In this document: positions 32,622 through 41,767 of the stretch, one piece after another
Position numbering within the stretch: position 1 is the first letter of the stretch
Layout: the number at the start of each line of letters is the position of its first letter
NCBI GenBank assembly: GCA_022821905.1
Contig: JAJECS010000024.1
Coordinates: 62,001-126,000, forward strand
Length of the DNA: 64,000 nt
Direction of reading: 5' to 3'
Source: Chloroflexota bacterium
Lineage (GTDB): Bacteria; Chloroflexota; UBA11872
Program-made: the position numbers and the translations under genes
Notes under the pieces: generated by a model
Database searches by the model: none
Told to the model about the DNA's origin: nothing
What the model saw: the letters and a program-made list of their open reading frames with translations, nothing else

Positions 32622-33926
32622 ATGGCCGCGCCGGATCTCGACACGCTGGTCGCTCTGGCTAAGCGACGCGGCTTCGTATTCGGAAGCTCGGAGATTTACG
32701 GCGGATTCGCCAGCACCTGGGACTACGGCCCGCTGGGCGCCGAGCTGATTCGCAACGTCAAGGAGGCCTGGTGGCGCCGTGTGGTCATGGCGCGCGAGGA
32801 CGTGGTGGGGCTGAACGCCTCGATCCTCATGCATCCCCGGGTCTGGGAGGCTTCGGGACACGTCGAGAACTTCAACGACCCATTGGTCGAATGCCCCGTT
32901 TGCCGGCGGCGCTTTCGGCTGGACGACGTTCCGGACGGCGTCTGCCCGTATGACGGCGCGACGCTCACCGACCCGCGACGCTTCAACACCATGTTCAGCA
33001 CGCAGGTCGGACCGGTAGAGGAGTCGGCGGCCACGGCCTACCTGCGACCCGAGACGGCCCAGGCGATCTTTGTGAATTTCAAGAACGTCCTCGACTCCAC
33101 GCGCGTGCGACTGCCGTTTGGCATCGCCCAGATCGGCAAGGCCTTCCGCAACGAGATCACCACGGGCAACTTCATCTTCCGCAGCCGCGAGTTCGAGCAG
33201 ATGGAGCTGGAGTATTTCGTTGAGCCTGGTGAGGACGCAGCCGCCTACCAGACCTGGATCGACGATCGCCTGGCCTGGTGGCAGGAGTTTGGAATCGACT
33301 CCAGTCGTCTTCGGCTGCGCCCGCACGGTGCCGACGAGCTCTCGCACTACTCGAAGGGCACCACCGACATCGAGTACGAGTTCCCCTTCGGCTGGGGTGA
33401 GCTCGAAGGCATCGCCAACCGCACCGACTTCGACCTGGCGCGTCACGCGGAGGCCAGTGGCGAGACGCTGACCGTGTTCGACGAAGCCTCCAAGTCCCAC
33501 ATTCGGCCCTACGTCATCGAGCCGTCGAGCGGCGTCGACCGGGCCGCCCTTGCGTTCCTCGCCGACGCCTACACCGAGCAGGAGGTACGCGGCGATTCCC
33601 GCGTGTTCCTGAACCTCGATCCGCGTCTGGCGCCCATCAAGGCCGCAATCTTTCCGTTAGCGCGCAACAAGCCCGACCTGGTCAAGCTTGCGCGCGACGT
33701 TCGAGCGCGACTGGCCGCGTCGTGGCCCGTCTTCTACGACGCCGGCGGGTCGATTGGGCGGCGCTACGCCCGCCAGGACGAGGCCGGCACGCCGTTCGGC
33801 ATCACCGTGGACTACGACTCGCTGGACGACCACTCCGTGACCGTCCGTCACCGCGACACCATGGACCAGGAGCGCGTCGCGGTGGACGATCTGCACGGCT
33901 ATCTGGCCGAGCAGCTGGCCTGGTAG
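32622..33926 (+). CDS. glyQS: Glycyl-tRNA synthetase, dimeric (alpha2) class II type
   Basis: Charges tRNA-Gly. 434 residues, single-chain type. Motifs: SSEIYGGFASTWDYGPLG, the Cys pairs CPVC/CPYD in the insertion, FGIAQIGKAFRNEITTGNFIFRSREFEQME (motif 2 region; described not quoted in full by others), and GVDRAALAFLADAY (motif 3). The C-terminal anticodon-binding domain starts near residue 335. The single-chain type is shared by Chloroflexota, Actinobacteria and eukaryotes. Confidence 0.94.
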   Translation: MAAPDLDTLVALAKRRGFVFGSSEIYGGFASTWDYGPLGAELIRNVKEAWWRRVVMAREDVVGLNASILMHPRVWEASGHVENFNDPLVECPVCRRRFRLDDVPDGVCPYDGATLTDPRRFNTMFSTQVGPVEESAATAYLRPETAQAIFVNFKNVLDSTRVRLPFGIAQIGKAFRNEITTGNFIFRSREFEQMELEYFVEPGEDAAAYQTWIDDRLAWWQEFGIDSSRLRLRPHGADELSHYSKGTTDIEYEFPFGWGELEGIANRTDFDLARHAEASGETLTVFDEASKSHIRPYVIEPSSGVDRAALAFLADAYTEQEVRGDSRVFLNLDPRLAPIKAAIFPLARNKPDLVKLARDVRARLAASWPVFYDAGGSIGRRYARQDEAGTPFGITVDYDSLDDHSVTVRHRDTMDQERVAVDDLHGYLAEQLAW

Positions 33927-33930
33927 CCGC

Positions 33931-34569
33931 GTGAACGGCGAGGGCGGTCAGCCGGCGGCAGGATCCTACTCGAGGGCCGAGCGCATCATCCTCGGGCCGT
34001 TCCGACGGGGAATGGCGGTTGTCCTTGCGCCGGTGGTTGCCGCGCTTGCTCGGCTCGGCGTGCCGCCGACGGCCGTGTCGTTGAGCCAGATTCCCATCGG
34101 ATTCGCCGCCGCGGCGCTCATCACGCACGCGCCGCGCGTGGCTCTGGGACTGTTCGTGGGCACGCTGCTGCTGGACGCCATCGACGGCGCGCTCGCGCGA
34201 AAGACTGGCCGTGCGTCGTCCTTCGGTGCGCTCGCCGACCAGGTTTCCGATCACATCCGCGAAATCACGTTTGTCGGCGGCCTGGTGGCCGCCGGGGCGA
34301 TGCGAGGCGAGATCGGCGTGGCCTACGCGCTGCTGTATCCGCTGGTGAACTTCCTGCTCTACGCCGCCAATCGCTACGGCGCCGACGTGCCCCTGGCGAT
34401 CAAGACCTGGATGTCGTTCTACCCGTTTCTGCTGATTTACCTGGCGTTCGAGATCAACTGGCTGGACTTTGCCGGCGCGGCGTCCGCCGGCTTCATGGCC
34501 GCAACGTCGATGACGGCGCTGGTGCTCATGCGGCACCGAATCAATGCCGAGGACGTGTCGGCCGACTAG
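33931..34569 (+). CDS. CDP-alcohol phosphatidyltransferase family protein
   Basis: 212 residues with about six membrane helices. The complete catalytic signature D-x2-D-G-x2-A-R-x8-G-x3-D-x3-D is present as LLDAIDGALARKTGR followed by FGALADQVSD, near residues 80-110. The acceptor alcohol (glycerol-P, inositol-P or other) cannot be told from sequence. GTG start 4 bp after glyQS. Its TAG overlaps the SDR stop tail-to-tail (shared CTAG). Confidence 0.86.
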   Translation: MNGEGGQPAAGSYSRAERIILGPFRRGMAVVLAPVVAALARLGVPPTAVSLSQIPIGFAAAALITHAPRVALGLFVGTLLLDAIDGALARKTGRASSFGALADQVSDHIREITFVGGLVAAGAMRGEIGVAYALLYPLVNFLLYAANRYGADVPLAIKTWMSFYPFLLIYLAFEINWLDFAGAASAGFMAATSMTALVLMRHRINAEDVSAD

Positions 34570-35348
34570 TGCATCACCATGCCGCCGTCGACGCTGACTG
34601 ACTGCCCAGTCATGTAGGAGGCGTCATCCGACGCCACCAAGACCGCCGCGTTCGCCACATCCTCGGGCTGCTCGTAGCGACCAAGGGGTATGCGCTCCAG
34701 CCCGCGTTCCCAGGCGCCGCCCGCTGGATTGGCCTCCAGGCTGGACAGCACGGGATCGAGCATCTCCCAAAACCGGGTGTCCACAATGCCGGGGCACAGG
34801 GCGTTGACGCGGATGCCGTGAGGTGCAAGCTCATGCGCCGCCGCGCGCGTGAGCCCAATCACCGCGTGCTTGGTCGCGCAGTAGGCGGTGAGGTTGGCGC
34901 GGCCCTGCTTGCCCGCAGAGGAGGCGATGTTGATCACGCAGCCGGAGCCCCGCGGAATCATGCATCGCGCCGCGTGCCGGAGTCCCAAAAACACGCCCCG
35001 AACGTTCACCGCAAACATGGCGTCCCAGGATTCGACGGTCTCGTCGACGAGGGGCGCCGCTCCCACGTATCCGGCGTTGTTCACAATGATGTCGACGGGG
35101 CCTAGCGCCGCCTCGGCGGCCTCGAACATCGCCGCGACCTGCCGCTCGTCACTTACGTCGCACACGTTCAGCGCCGCCCGGCCGCCGTTGCCTTGAATCG
35201 CCGCAACCGTTTCGTGTGCCGGATCAGGGTCGATGTCCGAGACGAGCACGGACGCGCCTTCGCGTGCGAAACGCCGCGCAATCGCACGGCCGATGCCGCG
35301 TCCGGCCCCGGTCACTATCGCCACTTTTTCGTCAAGACCGCGCGCCAT
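34566..35348 (-). CDS. SDR family NAD(P)-dependent oxidoreductase
   Basis: 260 residues, classical SDR: TGAGRGIGRAIARRF at residues 13-27, NNAGYVG near 93, catalytic Ser in INIASSAGKQG, YCATK near 160, C-terminus ASYMTGQSVSVDGGM. Asp at the end of beta-2 (VSDIDPD) suggests NAD(H). ATG at 35348 has GAAGGGGG before it; the open frame upstream is not protein-like. Substrate unknown. It lies 71 bp downstream of a lipoprotein gene. Confidence 0.9.
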   Translation of the reverse strand: MARGLDEKVAIVTGAGRGIGRAIARRFAREGASVLVSDIDPDPAHETVAAIQGNGGRAALNVCDVSDERQVAAMFEAAEAALGPVDIIVNNAGYVGAAPLVDETVESWDAMFAVNVRGVFLGLRHAARCMIPRGSGCVINIASSAGKQGRANLTAYCATKHAVIGLTRAAAHELAPHGIRVNALCPGIVDTRFWEMLDPVLSSLEANPAGGAWERGLERIPLGRYEQPEDVANAAVLVASDDASYMTGQSVSVDGGMVMH

Positions 35349-35419
35349 GGCGCCCCCTTCACTTCGACAAACCGCCGTGATCGTGGCACATGCCACAGCA
35401 CGGCTGGTCCCCCCTTGGG

Positions 35420-36304
35420 TCAGCCCTCGGGCTGTTGACCGCCGGCGGTGTCCACCACCCATTGCCACGGCCGGAATCGCTGTATCGGCGAATCCGGACG
35501 GGCGCCGTCCCAAATGATGACCAGCGGCGGACCAAGTCGGTCCAGGGGCGGAAACTGGAACCAGCCGCGCTCAACCGCCCCGGATTCCACCCGACCGCGC
35601 GGCGGCGGCACGCCGTGTCCGGTGGGGAAGACCGCGCGGAATTCCACCTCGCCCCGCTGCATTCGCACTCCCGTGCCGATGGCGCTGATCGTCTCGTCGC
35701 TCCGGTTGTCCACGGCAAACAGGAGCCGGGTTTCCTCCGCCGCGAACTCGATTCGCTCCAGCGTCACGCGAATGTCGGCCTGGGTGAGCGTCTGTCCGAC
35801 GTCGACCACCCACACCGCCGGACGAATGCCGAGCCGATCGGTGATCGTGAGCGCCGTCACGCGGACTCTGGGGATGAGCGCCTCGCGGCCATCCGGATAC
35901 GTGTGCGGCTCGGTGCCCTCCACGACGCCGCGCACGACGACGAAGGCATTCGCCTCGAGCTCCGGCGGCGCACCCTGGATGACAAACGCCGTCGGCAGAT
36001 CGTCGTTGTCAAAGTCGACCCAGACGAGGAATGCCGTCTCGTCGCCATCCGGGATGCTGGCAACGTCGAAGACCCAGCCACGCAGCTCCACCTGCCGGCC
36101 GATCGTCTCGGCGGCCTCGGGGTGCGACAGCATCCAATCGCCGTTGGTGAGCGGCGTCTGCACGGCCAGAGGCGTCGCGGTCGCCGCAGGCGCGTCGCCG
36201 CCCAGTCCGCACGCAGCAAGCAGGGCCACGCCGACAGCAAGCCCCGCCAGAACCGTGCACGCCACGCTCCGGCCGGTCATACTGCGGCGGTTGGGCACCG
36301 GCAT
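35420..36304 (-). CDS. Predicted lipoprotein with OB-like and DUF4352-like regions
   Basis: About 294 residues. The signal peptide ends in the lipobox LLAAC-G near residue 32, then a short Thr/Ala/Pro linker. Residues about 65-160 form a beta-rich segment (VELRGWVFDVASI, FVVVRGVVEGTEPH) reminiscent of OB-fold modules. Residues about 170-240 (VDVGQTLTQADIRVTLERI, LLFAVDNRSDETIS) resemble a DUF4352-type immunoglobulin-like domain. ATG at 36304 or 36280. No enzymatic motif. It is divergent from the Gfo/Idh gene at 36319 with 14 bp between starts. Confidence 0.75.
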   Translation of the reverse strand: MPVPNRRSMTGRSVACTVLAGLAVGVALLAACGLGGDAPAATATPLAVQTPLTNGDWMLSHPEAAETIGRQVELRGWVFDVASIPDGDETAFLVWVDFDNDDLPTAFVIQGAPPELEANAFVVVRGVVEGTEPHTYPDGREALIPRVRVTALTITDRLGIRPAVWVVDVGQTLTQADIRVTLERIEFAAEETRLLFAVDNRSDETISAIGTGVRMQRGEVEFRAVFPTGHGVPPPRGRVESGAVERGWFQFPPLDRLGPPLVIIWDGARPDSPIQRFRPWQWVVDTAGGQQPEG

Positions 36305-36318
36305 CTCCAGGAGGCTCC

Positions 36319-37434
36319 ATGGCGCGCACACGGGCAGCAGTCATTGGTCTCGGACGCATAGCGAGCACCATCGACGACGAGATTCAGGTCTACGACGGGC
36401 ACTCGCTCCCCTATTCCCACATTGCCTGCTTTCGGGCCGTTCCCGAGGTCGAGATCGTTGGCATGTCCGACACCTGGGAGGAGCAACGCGAGGCCGCGCG
36501 CCAGCGCTGGGGCTTCGATGCGATCTACGCGGACTACCGCGCGATGCTCGACGAAACGCGCCCCGACATCGTGAGCGTGTGCACCTCCGCGGAGCCTCGC
36601 GCCTCCATCCTCATCGACATCGCCCGGGGAGGGTACGGCGTCAAGGCCATTTGGGCGGAGAAGCCGATCACCATCTCCCTGCAAGAGGCCGACGACGTGG
36701 TGAATGCCTGCAACGACGCGGGCATCGCCCTGGCCGTCAATTGCACCCGCCGCTGGATTAACACCTATACCCAGGCCCTGCGCATGGTCAACGACGGGCA
36801 CATCGGCGACGTGCAGCACGTCGTGGCCCGGGCGCGATCCGGTCTCTCGCACAACGGCAGTCACATGCTCACCACACTCACCATGTTCACCGGCGGTCGA
36901 GCCGAATGGGTCGTGGGTGAACTGGGTCCCGACGAAGACCCCATGAGCGACAACGATTTCACCGCCAGTGGCTTTCTTGCGTTTCCCAACGGCGTGCGCG
37001 GCTATTTTCGCGCGTTGGACAACGGCCCGAATGACCACTCGTACGACATCACCGGCACGACCGGAATGATCCGCATCATGGGGGACGGGCGCGCGACCGA
37101 GCTCTGGACACTTGAGGCGCCTGTCGCCGGACAGCGGAATTCGCAGGCGGCGCGTCGCTTCTTCCCGCCCGAGCGCCAGATGCGCGCCGGAGCCGTGAAT
37201 GTGATCTACGACTTGATGCACTGCATCGAGACCGGCGACGCCCCCAAGTGCAGCGGCGAGGACGCGCGCGAGGCGCTCGAAATCGCCATCGCCACGCGGG
37301 AGTCGCACCGGCGCGGCAACGTGCGCGTGAACCTGCCCGTCGAGGACCGGCGCGAGCGCATCATTTCACAAGAAGTGATCAATAGCGGCGGCATCCCGCG
37401 CGCCATCCAGCGACAGCGCGACGCCCAAGGCTAG
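36319..37434 (+). CDS. Gfo/Idh/MocA family oxidoreductase
   Basis: 371 residues. Rossmann motif GLGRIAS near residue 10 (Gly-Leu-Gly-Arg-Ile variant), the catalytic-lysine motif EKP in WAEKPITIS near 115, NCTRRW near 140, and the C-terminal alpha/beta domain. ATG has AGGAGG 5 nt upstream. These enzymes oxidise or reduce sugars, inositols and related compounds with NAD(P); the substrate here is unknown. Its stop is 24 bp from the convergent HDAC-like gene. Confidence 0.88.
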   Translation: MARTRAAVIGLGRIASTIDDEIQVYDGHSLPYSHIACFRAVPEVEIVGMSDTWEEQREAARQRWGFDAIYADYRAMLDETRPDIVSVCTSAEPRASILIDIARGGYGVKAIWAEKPITISLQEADDVVNACNDAGIALAVNCTRRWINTYTQALRMVNDGHIGDVQHVVARARSGLSHNGSHMLTTLTMFTGGRAEWVVGELGPDEDPMSDNDFTASGFLAFPNGVRGYFRALDNGPNDHSYDITGTTGMIRIMGDGRATELWTLEAPVAGQRNSQAARRFFPPERQMRAGAVNVIYDLMHCIETGDAPKCSGEDAREALEIAIATRESHRRGNVRVNLPVEDRRERIISQEVINSGGIPRAIQRQRDAQG

Positions 37435-37458
37435 GCCGGCTCGGCAGCATCGCGGCCC

Positions 37459-38478
37459 TCAGGTGAGCGCGCCGACGTAGGCCACGGCGGACTCGCCCAG
37501 GCGGGCCAGGGCGTAGCCGCCCTCCAGCACGTGGAGCGTCGGGAGGTCCAGCGCGGCGATCTGGGCGCCAATGCGCGCGAAGTCCTCGCTGCGCAGGTCA
37601 AACGACGCGATGGGGTCGTCGGCGTGGGTGTCGAATCCCAACGAGACGACGAGCCCGGCCGGCGCGAACGCCGCGATCCGTTCGCAGGCGCCCGAGAGCG
37701 TGGCGGCGTAGTCGTCGATCGCGGTTCCGGGCCACAGCGGGTAGTTGTGGTTGTACCCCTCGCCATCGCCCGAACCCCGTTCGGCGGCCATACCGGAGAA
37801 GCCCGGATAGGCAAACTTCGGGTCGGCGTGCAGCGACACGTAGAGCATGTCCGGCCTGTCGTACGTGAGGTGTTGCGACCCGTTGCCGTGGTGATAGTCC
37901 ACGTCCAGGATGGCGACCGGACCGGCTGGGAGCAGCTCGTGGGCGGCGATCACCGCGTTGTTGAAATAGCAGAATCCGCCCATTCGGTCGTGCTCCGCAT
38001 GGTGGCCGGGCGGACGGCACAGGGCGAACACGTGGGGCGATCCATTCTTGACGAGGCCGGCCCCGGTCACGGCGACGTCAACCGCCGAACGCGCCGCCCG
38101 GTAGGTCGCGCGCATCAAAGGCGCGTCGGCGCCGAAGGCGAAGTAGCTCGCTCGCACCGCCAGACTGTCGCTTTCGAGTACGGTCGGATCAGCGGAGACT
38201 CCGGCTGGCGCGAGCTGCTCATCGCCGGTCAGCTCGCCGCAGGCGCAATCGATGAACCGGCGGTACGCCGGGGCATGTACCCGATCCACCAGCAGGTCGT
38301 CGCATGGATTGGATGGGATCAGGTCGGCGAGACCCTCGGCAACCAGGGCGTCGCGGATCAGCCTGGGGCGTGACGGAACCTCGGGATGCGGATAATCGAC
38401 GCCGTCGATGGCCTGCAGCGTGGGTGCATGGTCGACATGAGCGTCGGACCACACCACCGGGATGCGGACTCCGGACAT
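37459..38478 (-). CDS. Histone-deacetylase-fold amidohydrolase (acetylpolyamine aminohydrolase-like)
   Basis: 339 residues. Zinc hydrolase of the arginase/deacetylase fold: RPPGHHAEHDRMGGFCYFNN carries the catalytic His pair near residue 155, DVDYHHGNG the metal ligands near 193, SLHADPKFAYPGFSG near 220, and LGFDTHADDP near 275. The YPGFSG segment is typical of polyamine-type bacterial members, which deacetylate acetylpolyamines or related amides. It starts 3 bp after the LigC-like gene, so the two are probably co-transcribed. Confidence 0.88.
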   Translation of the reverse strand: MSGVRIPVVWSDAHVDHAPTLQAIDGVDYPHPEVPSRPRLIRDALVAEGLADLIPSNPCDDLLVDRVHAPAYRRFIDCACGELTGDEQLAPAGVSADPTVLESDSLAVRASYFAFGADAPLMRATYRAARSAVDVAVTGAGLVKNGSPHVFALCRPPGHHAEHDRMGGFCYFNNAVIAAHELLPAGPVAILDVDYHHGNGSQHLTYDRPDMLYVSLHADPKFAYPGFSGMAAERGSGDGEGYNHNYPLWPGTAIDDYAATLSGACERIAAFAPAGLVVSLGFDTHADDPIASFDLRSEDFARIGAQIAALDLPTLHVLEGGYALARLGESAVAYVGALT

Positions 38479-38481
38479 TCG

Positions 38482-39429
38482 CTAGGGCGCCGCTTCGAGC
38501 GCGCTGCGCTCCAGGCGATCGAGCGTGCGCCACGAGGGCAGTAGCTCCGGCACTCCCGTCAGCGGCTCGCGACCGTCCATCACCGCGCTCACAAACTCCC
38601 GGTTCTGACGCGGCACGGCCCGCATCTGCTCCTCTTTGGCCACGACCTCTCCGGCATGGTTGACCAGCTCGTCATACAGGAAGGTGAACGTATCTTCCTC
38701 GCATATGAGCACCGTGCGCGTCGTCACCTTGTCGACCATCGCGTTGTACGAGAGCACCAGCGACGCCAGCCCGCCTCCGGGAAAGGCCATCTGCATCGAG
38801 AGGTCCAACGGCACCTGGTTGGGTCCGCTCGGCGGACCGTAGAGCCCGCGGGCGACATGCGGCTCTTCGCCAAACATCCAGACCGCGTTGTCGACCGCGT
38901 GGCCGCCGTGGTGCCACAGGATGTCGTCCACCCAGCTGCGCCGCCGTCCGGTCCAGCCGATGTTCTCCCGGCGGAAGAAGTGCCAGTCTCGATGCAAGTG
39001 CAGCGGGTGAAGGCTGCCTCGGGCGATGCGCTCATGGAGCCAGATGTTTGGCGCGTAGTAGCGCTCGGTGTGGCAGATCATCAACGTGATGCCGGCGGCG
39101 CGGGCCGCTCGATCCAGCTCCTCGGCCTGACCCAGGTCCAATGTCATTGGAATCTCGAGCAGCACGTGCTTGCCCGCCGCAATGGCCGCCATGGCCTGGT
39201 CGTAGTGCATCCGATTCGGCGAGGTGATGAGCACGGCGTCGACGTTGGGTCGCTCCAGCGCCTCCGCCAGGTCCGTTGTGGCGAACTCGGCGCGGCACGT
39301 ATCGGCGAACTCCTGCGCCGACGGCAGCAGGCGGCTCACGACGCTGTCGATGGCGACGCCGTCCATGTCGAGCAGCGCGTCCCGGTGAAACGTGGTGATG
39401 GCACCGGATCCAACAATGCAAAAGCGCAT
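38482..39429 (-). CDS. Gfo/Idh/MocA oxidoreductase, LigC-like
   Basis: 315 residues. GSGAITTFH near the N-terminus binds the dinucleotide; the usual EKP is EIP (LLEIPMTLD, near residue 93). FFRRENIGWTGRRRSWVDD followed by LWHHGGHAVD near residue 185 resembles, from memory, LigC (4-carboxy-2-hydroxymuconate-6-semialdehyde dehydrogenase of protocatechuate 4,5-cleavage), which also has an EIP motif and a similar FFRRKN...WHH stretch. No ring-cleavage dioxygenase is in view, so the substrate is unproven. It leads the HDAC-like gene. Confidence 0.8.
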   Translation of the reverse strand: MRFCIVGSGAITTFHRDALLDMDGVAIDSVVSRLLPSAQEFADTCRAEFATTDLAEALERPNVDAVLITSPNRMHYDQAMAAIAAGKHVLLEIPMTLDLGQAEELDRAARAAGITLMICHTERYYAPNIWLHERIARGSLHPLHLHRDWHFFRRENIGWTGRRRSWVDDILWHHGGHAVDNAVWMFGEEPHVARGLYGPPSGPNQVPLDLSMQMAFPGGGLASLVLSYNAMVDKVTTRTVLICEEDTFTFLYDELVNHAGEVVAKEEQMRAVPRQNREFVSAVMDGREPLTGVPELLPSWRTLDRLERSALEAAP

Positions 39430-39546
39430 GAGCGGGTGATCCTGCGGCGCAAGCGGCTCCCTAAGGTAGCGCGCCGGTCAACGAGTGAGCCACGGACCCG
39501 CGACGCGGGTCACATCGGGCGCGGACTTACCTCCGGCACGGTCCTG

Positions 39547-40848
39547 CTATGCGAACGCGATGTACCTGACCCAGATCCAAACGGTGGAAATCGCCATGCA
39601 CACCACGGCGACCGGCACGCCGTACTTCATGAATTGCCCAAAGCCGATCTTGTGGCCTTCGCGCTCGGCGATTCCCGCGAGAATCACGTTGGCCGACGCG
39701 CCGATGATCGTGGCGTTGCCGCCAAGGTCCGCACCGAGTGCCAGGGACCACCAGAGAATGTTGTCAGGATTGAGTCCGGCGGCCTCGAGGTTCTGCACCA
39801 CCGGCAGCATGGTGGCGGCAAACGGGATGTTGTCGACGATGGCCGAGGCTATGCCGCTCACCCAGATGGTCAGCGCCGCCGTCGCGAACACGTTGCCCTG
39901 GGTGAGGTCGCGAATGAAGTTGGCGACGGCGTCCAGCACCCCGAGCTCCACCAGGCCGCCGACCATCACGAACAGGCCGACGAAGAACATCACGCTCGGC
40001 CACTCGACTGCGGCGAAGGCCTTGTGTGGATTGGCCCGCATCAGCAACATCGCCAGCGCGGCGCCGCCGAGCGCGATCGTGGCGGGCTCCCAGTTCAGCG
40101 CGCCGTGAATCAGGAATCCGACGACCGTTAGCCCAAGCACGGCCAGACCAATCTTCAAGCCGCGTCGGTCGGTGATGTACTCCGCCGGGTCCAGCTTGGC
40201 CAGCGCGGCGGCATGCACGGGATCAACCGCCAGCTGCCTGCCAAACATCCAGCGCAAGCTCACCAGGAACAGCGGCAGCATGATGAGAATCGGCGGGGTC
40301 ATGTGTGCGGCGAATTCGGCGAAGTCAATGTTCCCGGCGCTGCCGATGAGGATGTTAGGTGGATCGCCGATCAGCGTGGCCGCGCCGCCGATGTTCGACG
40401 CCAGAATCTCGGCGATGAACAGCGGCACCGGATTGATATGCAGCTGGCGAGCCACCACGAGGGTGATCGGCGCGATCAGAATGACGGTCGTGACGTTGTC
40501 GAGAAACGCGGAGAGCACGGCGGTGATGACCGACAACGCCACCGCCAGGTGAAACCCGTTTGCGCCCGTGCGCTGGACCGTGACGATCGCGAGGTATTGA
40601 AACGCGCCGGTCTCACTGATCAACCCCGCCAGCACCATCATGCCGACGAGCAGGAAGATCACGTTGAGATCGATGTGCTCGAAACCGTGATGCTGATCCA
40701 TGACTCCGATCATGATCATCAGCACGGCGCCCGCGACGGCCACGGCCGACTTGGGCACGCGGTCGCTGGCAATGGCGGCGTAGGCGAGCGCGAAGATCAC
40801 GATGCCGGCGACGACGAGCCCCGTGCCGGGTTCAACGTGTTCGGTCAT
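39547..40848 (-). CDS. ArsB/NhaD superfamily permease (ion transporter superfamily)
   Basis: 433 residues with about eleven membrane helices. The inverted-repeat signature of this superfamily is seen: LSAFLDNVTTVILIAPI near residue 115 and SNIGGAATLIGDPPNILIG near 150 in the first half, then ASAIVDNIPFAATMLP and LGADLGGNATIIGASANVIL in the second half. Candidates are sodium/proton antiport, arsenite efflux or dicarboxylate transport; no ars genes are nearby. Monocistronic as far as can be seen. Confidence 0.85.
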   Translation of the reverse strand: MTEHVEPGTGLVVAGIVIFALAYAAIASDRVPKSAVAVAGAVLMIMIGVMDQHHGFEHIDLNVIFLLVGMMVLAGLISETGAFQYLAIVTVQRTGANGFHLAVALSVITAVLSAFLDNVTTVILIAPITLVVARQLHINPVPLFIAEILASNIGGAATLIGDPPNILIGSAGNIDFAEFAAHMTPPILIMLPLFLVSLRWMFGRQLAVDPVHAAALAKLDPAEYITDRRGLKIGLAVLGLTVVGFLIHGALNWEPATIALGGAALAMLLMRANPHKAFAAVEWPSVMFFVGLFVMVGGLVELGVLDAVANFIRDLTQGNVFATAALTIWVSGIASAIVDNIPFAATMLPVVQNLEAAGLNPDNILWWSLALGADLGGNATIIGASANVILAGIAEREGHKIGFGQFMKYGVPVAVVCMAISTVWIWVRYIAFA

Positions 40849-40967
40849 GGCATCCGTTCAAGTCAGGGGCGGCGCATCGAACGCCGCGGGCGGCACAACG
40901 CCAGCCGGCATGCCCGAGAGGACAGTCCAAGCTGGCCGACGCCATCGTAGCCTGTCGGGTTGCCCTG

Positions 40968-41690
40968 TCACCTCGTCAGCGCCTCGATCACAGGCGGCAG
41001 CGCGCGGCGGAGTCCTGCCAGGCCGTCGCGCAAGTCGCGTCGAAACCGGGCGACCTCGCGGATCTCGAGCGGCAGCCGCCACAGATCGAGCGCCTGCGGC
41101 CACCAGGCCGCGCCATTGACCCAGGCCAGCGCGGCGACTGAACGAGGCACGCCGCGGTCAACCGGATCGGCAACGACCCGCAGCGCGGCGGCGGGAACGC
41201 CGTGTGCCTGCGCCCGGTCGAGCACGGCAAACGACTCATTGTCGACCGTCAGCGTGCCGTCCGCGCCCAGTTGCCGCTTGGCGGCAGCATCCGCCACGCC
41301 GTCCACGGTCCAGCCGTCCCCGCGTCGCGCCGTGACCCCGGCGGTGCCCAGCGCCGCCTCTAGGGCATCGACCAGATCGGGAGCGGCCACTCTACGGGAT
41401 TGAGCGGCACGTACGGCGTCGAGCACCACGGGTGTGCCGGGCGGAACGTCGGGCTGCAGTCCTCCGGCGATCCCCGCCACCAGCACCGCCCGTGGCCGCC
41501 ATTGGGCAAGCGCCGCCTCCGTCCCGCGCGCGGCATTGACCGGACCGATGCCACAACGCGCGGCAACAACGCCGGGAGGCTCGTCGTCCAGGGCCTGGCG
41601 CCACCTCGACCCATGCCAAACCGATCCAGGAAGCTGGCGCACTTCGGCGCGAAGCGCCAGCACAACCAGAACCGGACCCGTCGCGGTCAC
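40968..41690 (-). CDS. Nucleoside phosphorylase family protein (PNP/MTAN-like)
   Basis: 240 residues. VLALRAEVRQL at the N-terminus, GIGPVNAARGTEAAL near 50, VAGIAGGL near 72, VDNESFAVL near 150 and ALRVVADPVD follow the PNP_UDP_1 fold order (base/ribose-binding Glu in the DNES segment). Similar stand-alone proteins are often annotated as MTA/SAH nucleosidase or as hopanoid-associated phosphorylases. GTG at 41690. Divergent from the fucosidase, 77 bp apart. Confidence 0.75.
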   Translation of the reverse strand: MTATGPVLVVLALRAEVRQLPGSVWHGSRWRQALDDEPPGVVAARCGIGPVNAARGTEAALAQWRPRAVLVAGIAGGLQPDVPPGTPVVLDAVRAAQSRRVAAPDLVDALEAALGTAGVTARRGDGWTVDGVADAAAKRQLGADGTLTVDNESFAVLDRAQAHGVPAAALRVVADPVDRGVPRSVAALAWVNGAAWWPQALDLWRLPLEIREVARFRRDLRDGLAGLRRALPPVIEALTR

Positions 41691-41767
41691 GCGTCCATCG
41701 CTTGCGAGGCGCCTAACGTGGGGTCGATGATGCGATCAATCCCAGACCCCGTGAAAGACCGGCAGCC

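Noticed and set aside
38656-40131. 491-codon plus-strand frame across the LigC-like gene and permease
   Set aside because: Antisense to two genes with strong family motifs; no protein-like segments of its own.
40968-41690. Calling this phosphorylase gene mtnN or hpnG
   Set aside because: The base- and ribose-site residues are too diverged for me to assign a substrate, and no squalene/hopene genes are near.
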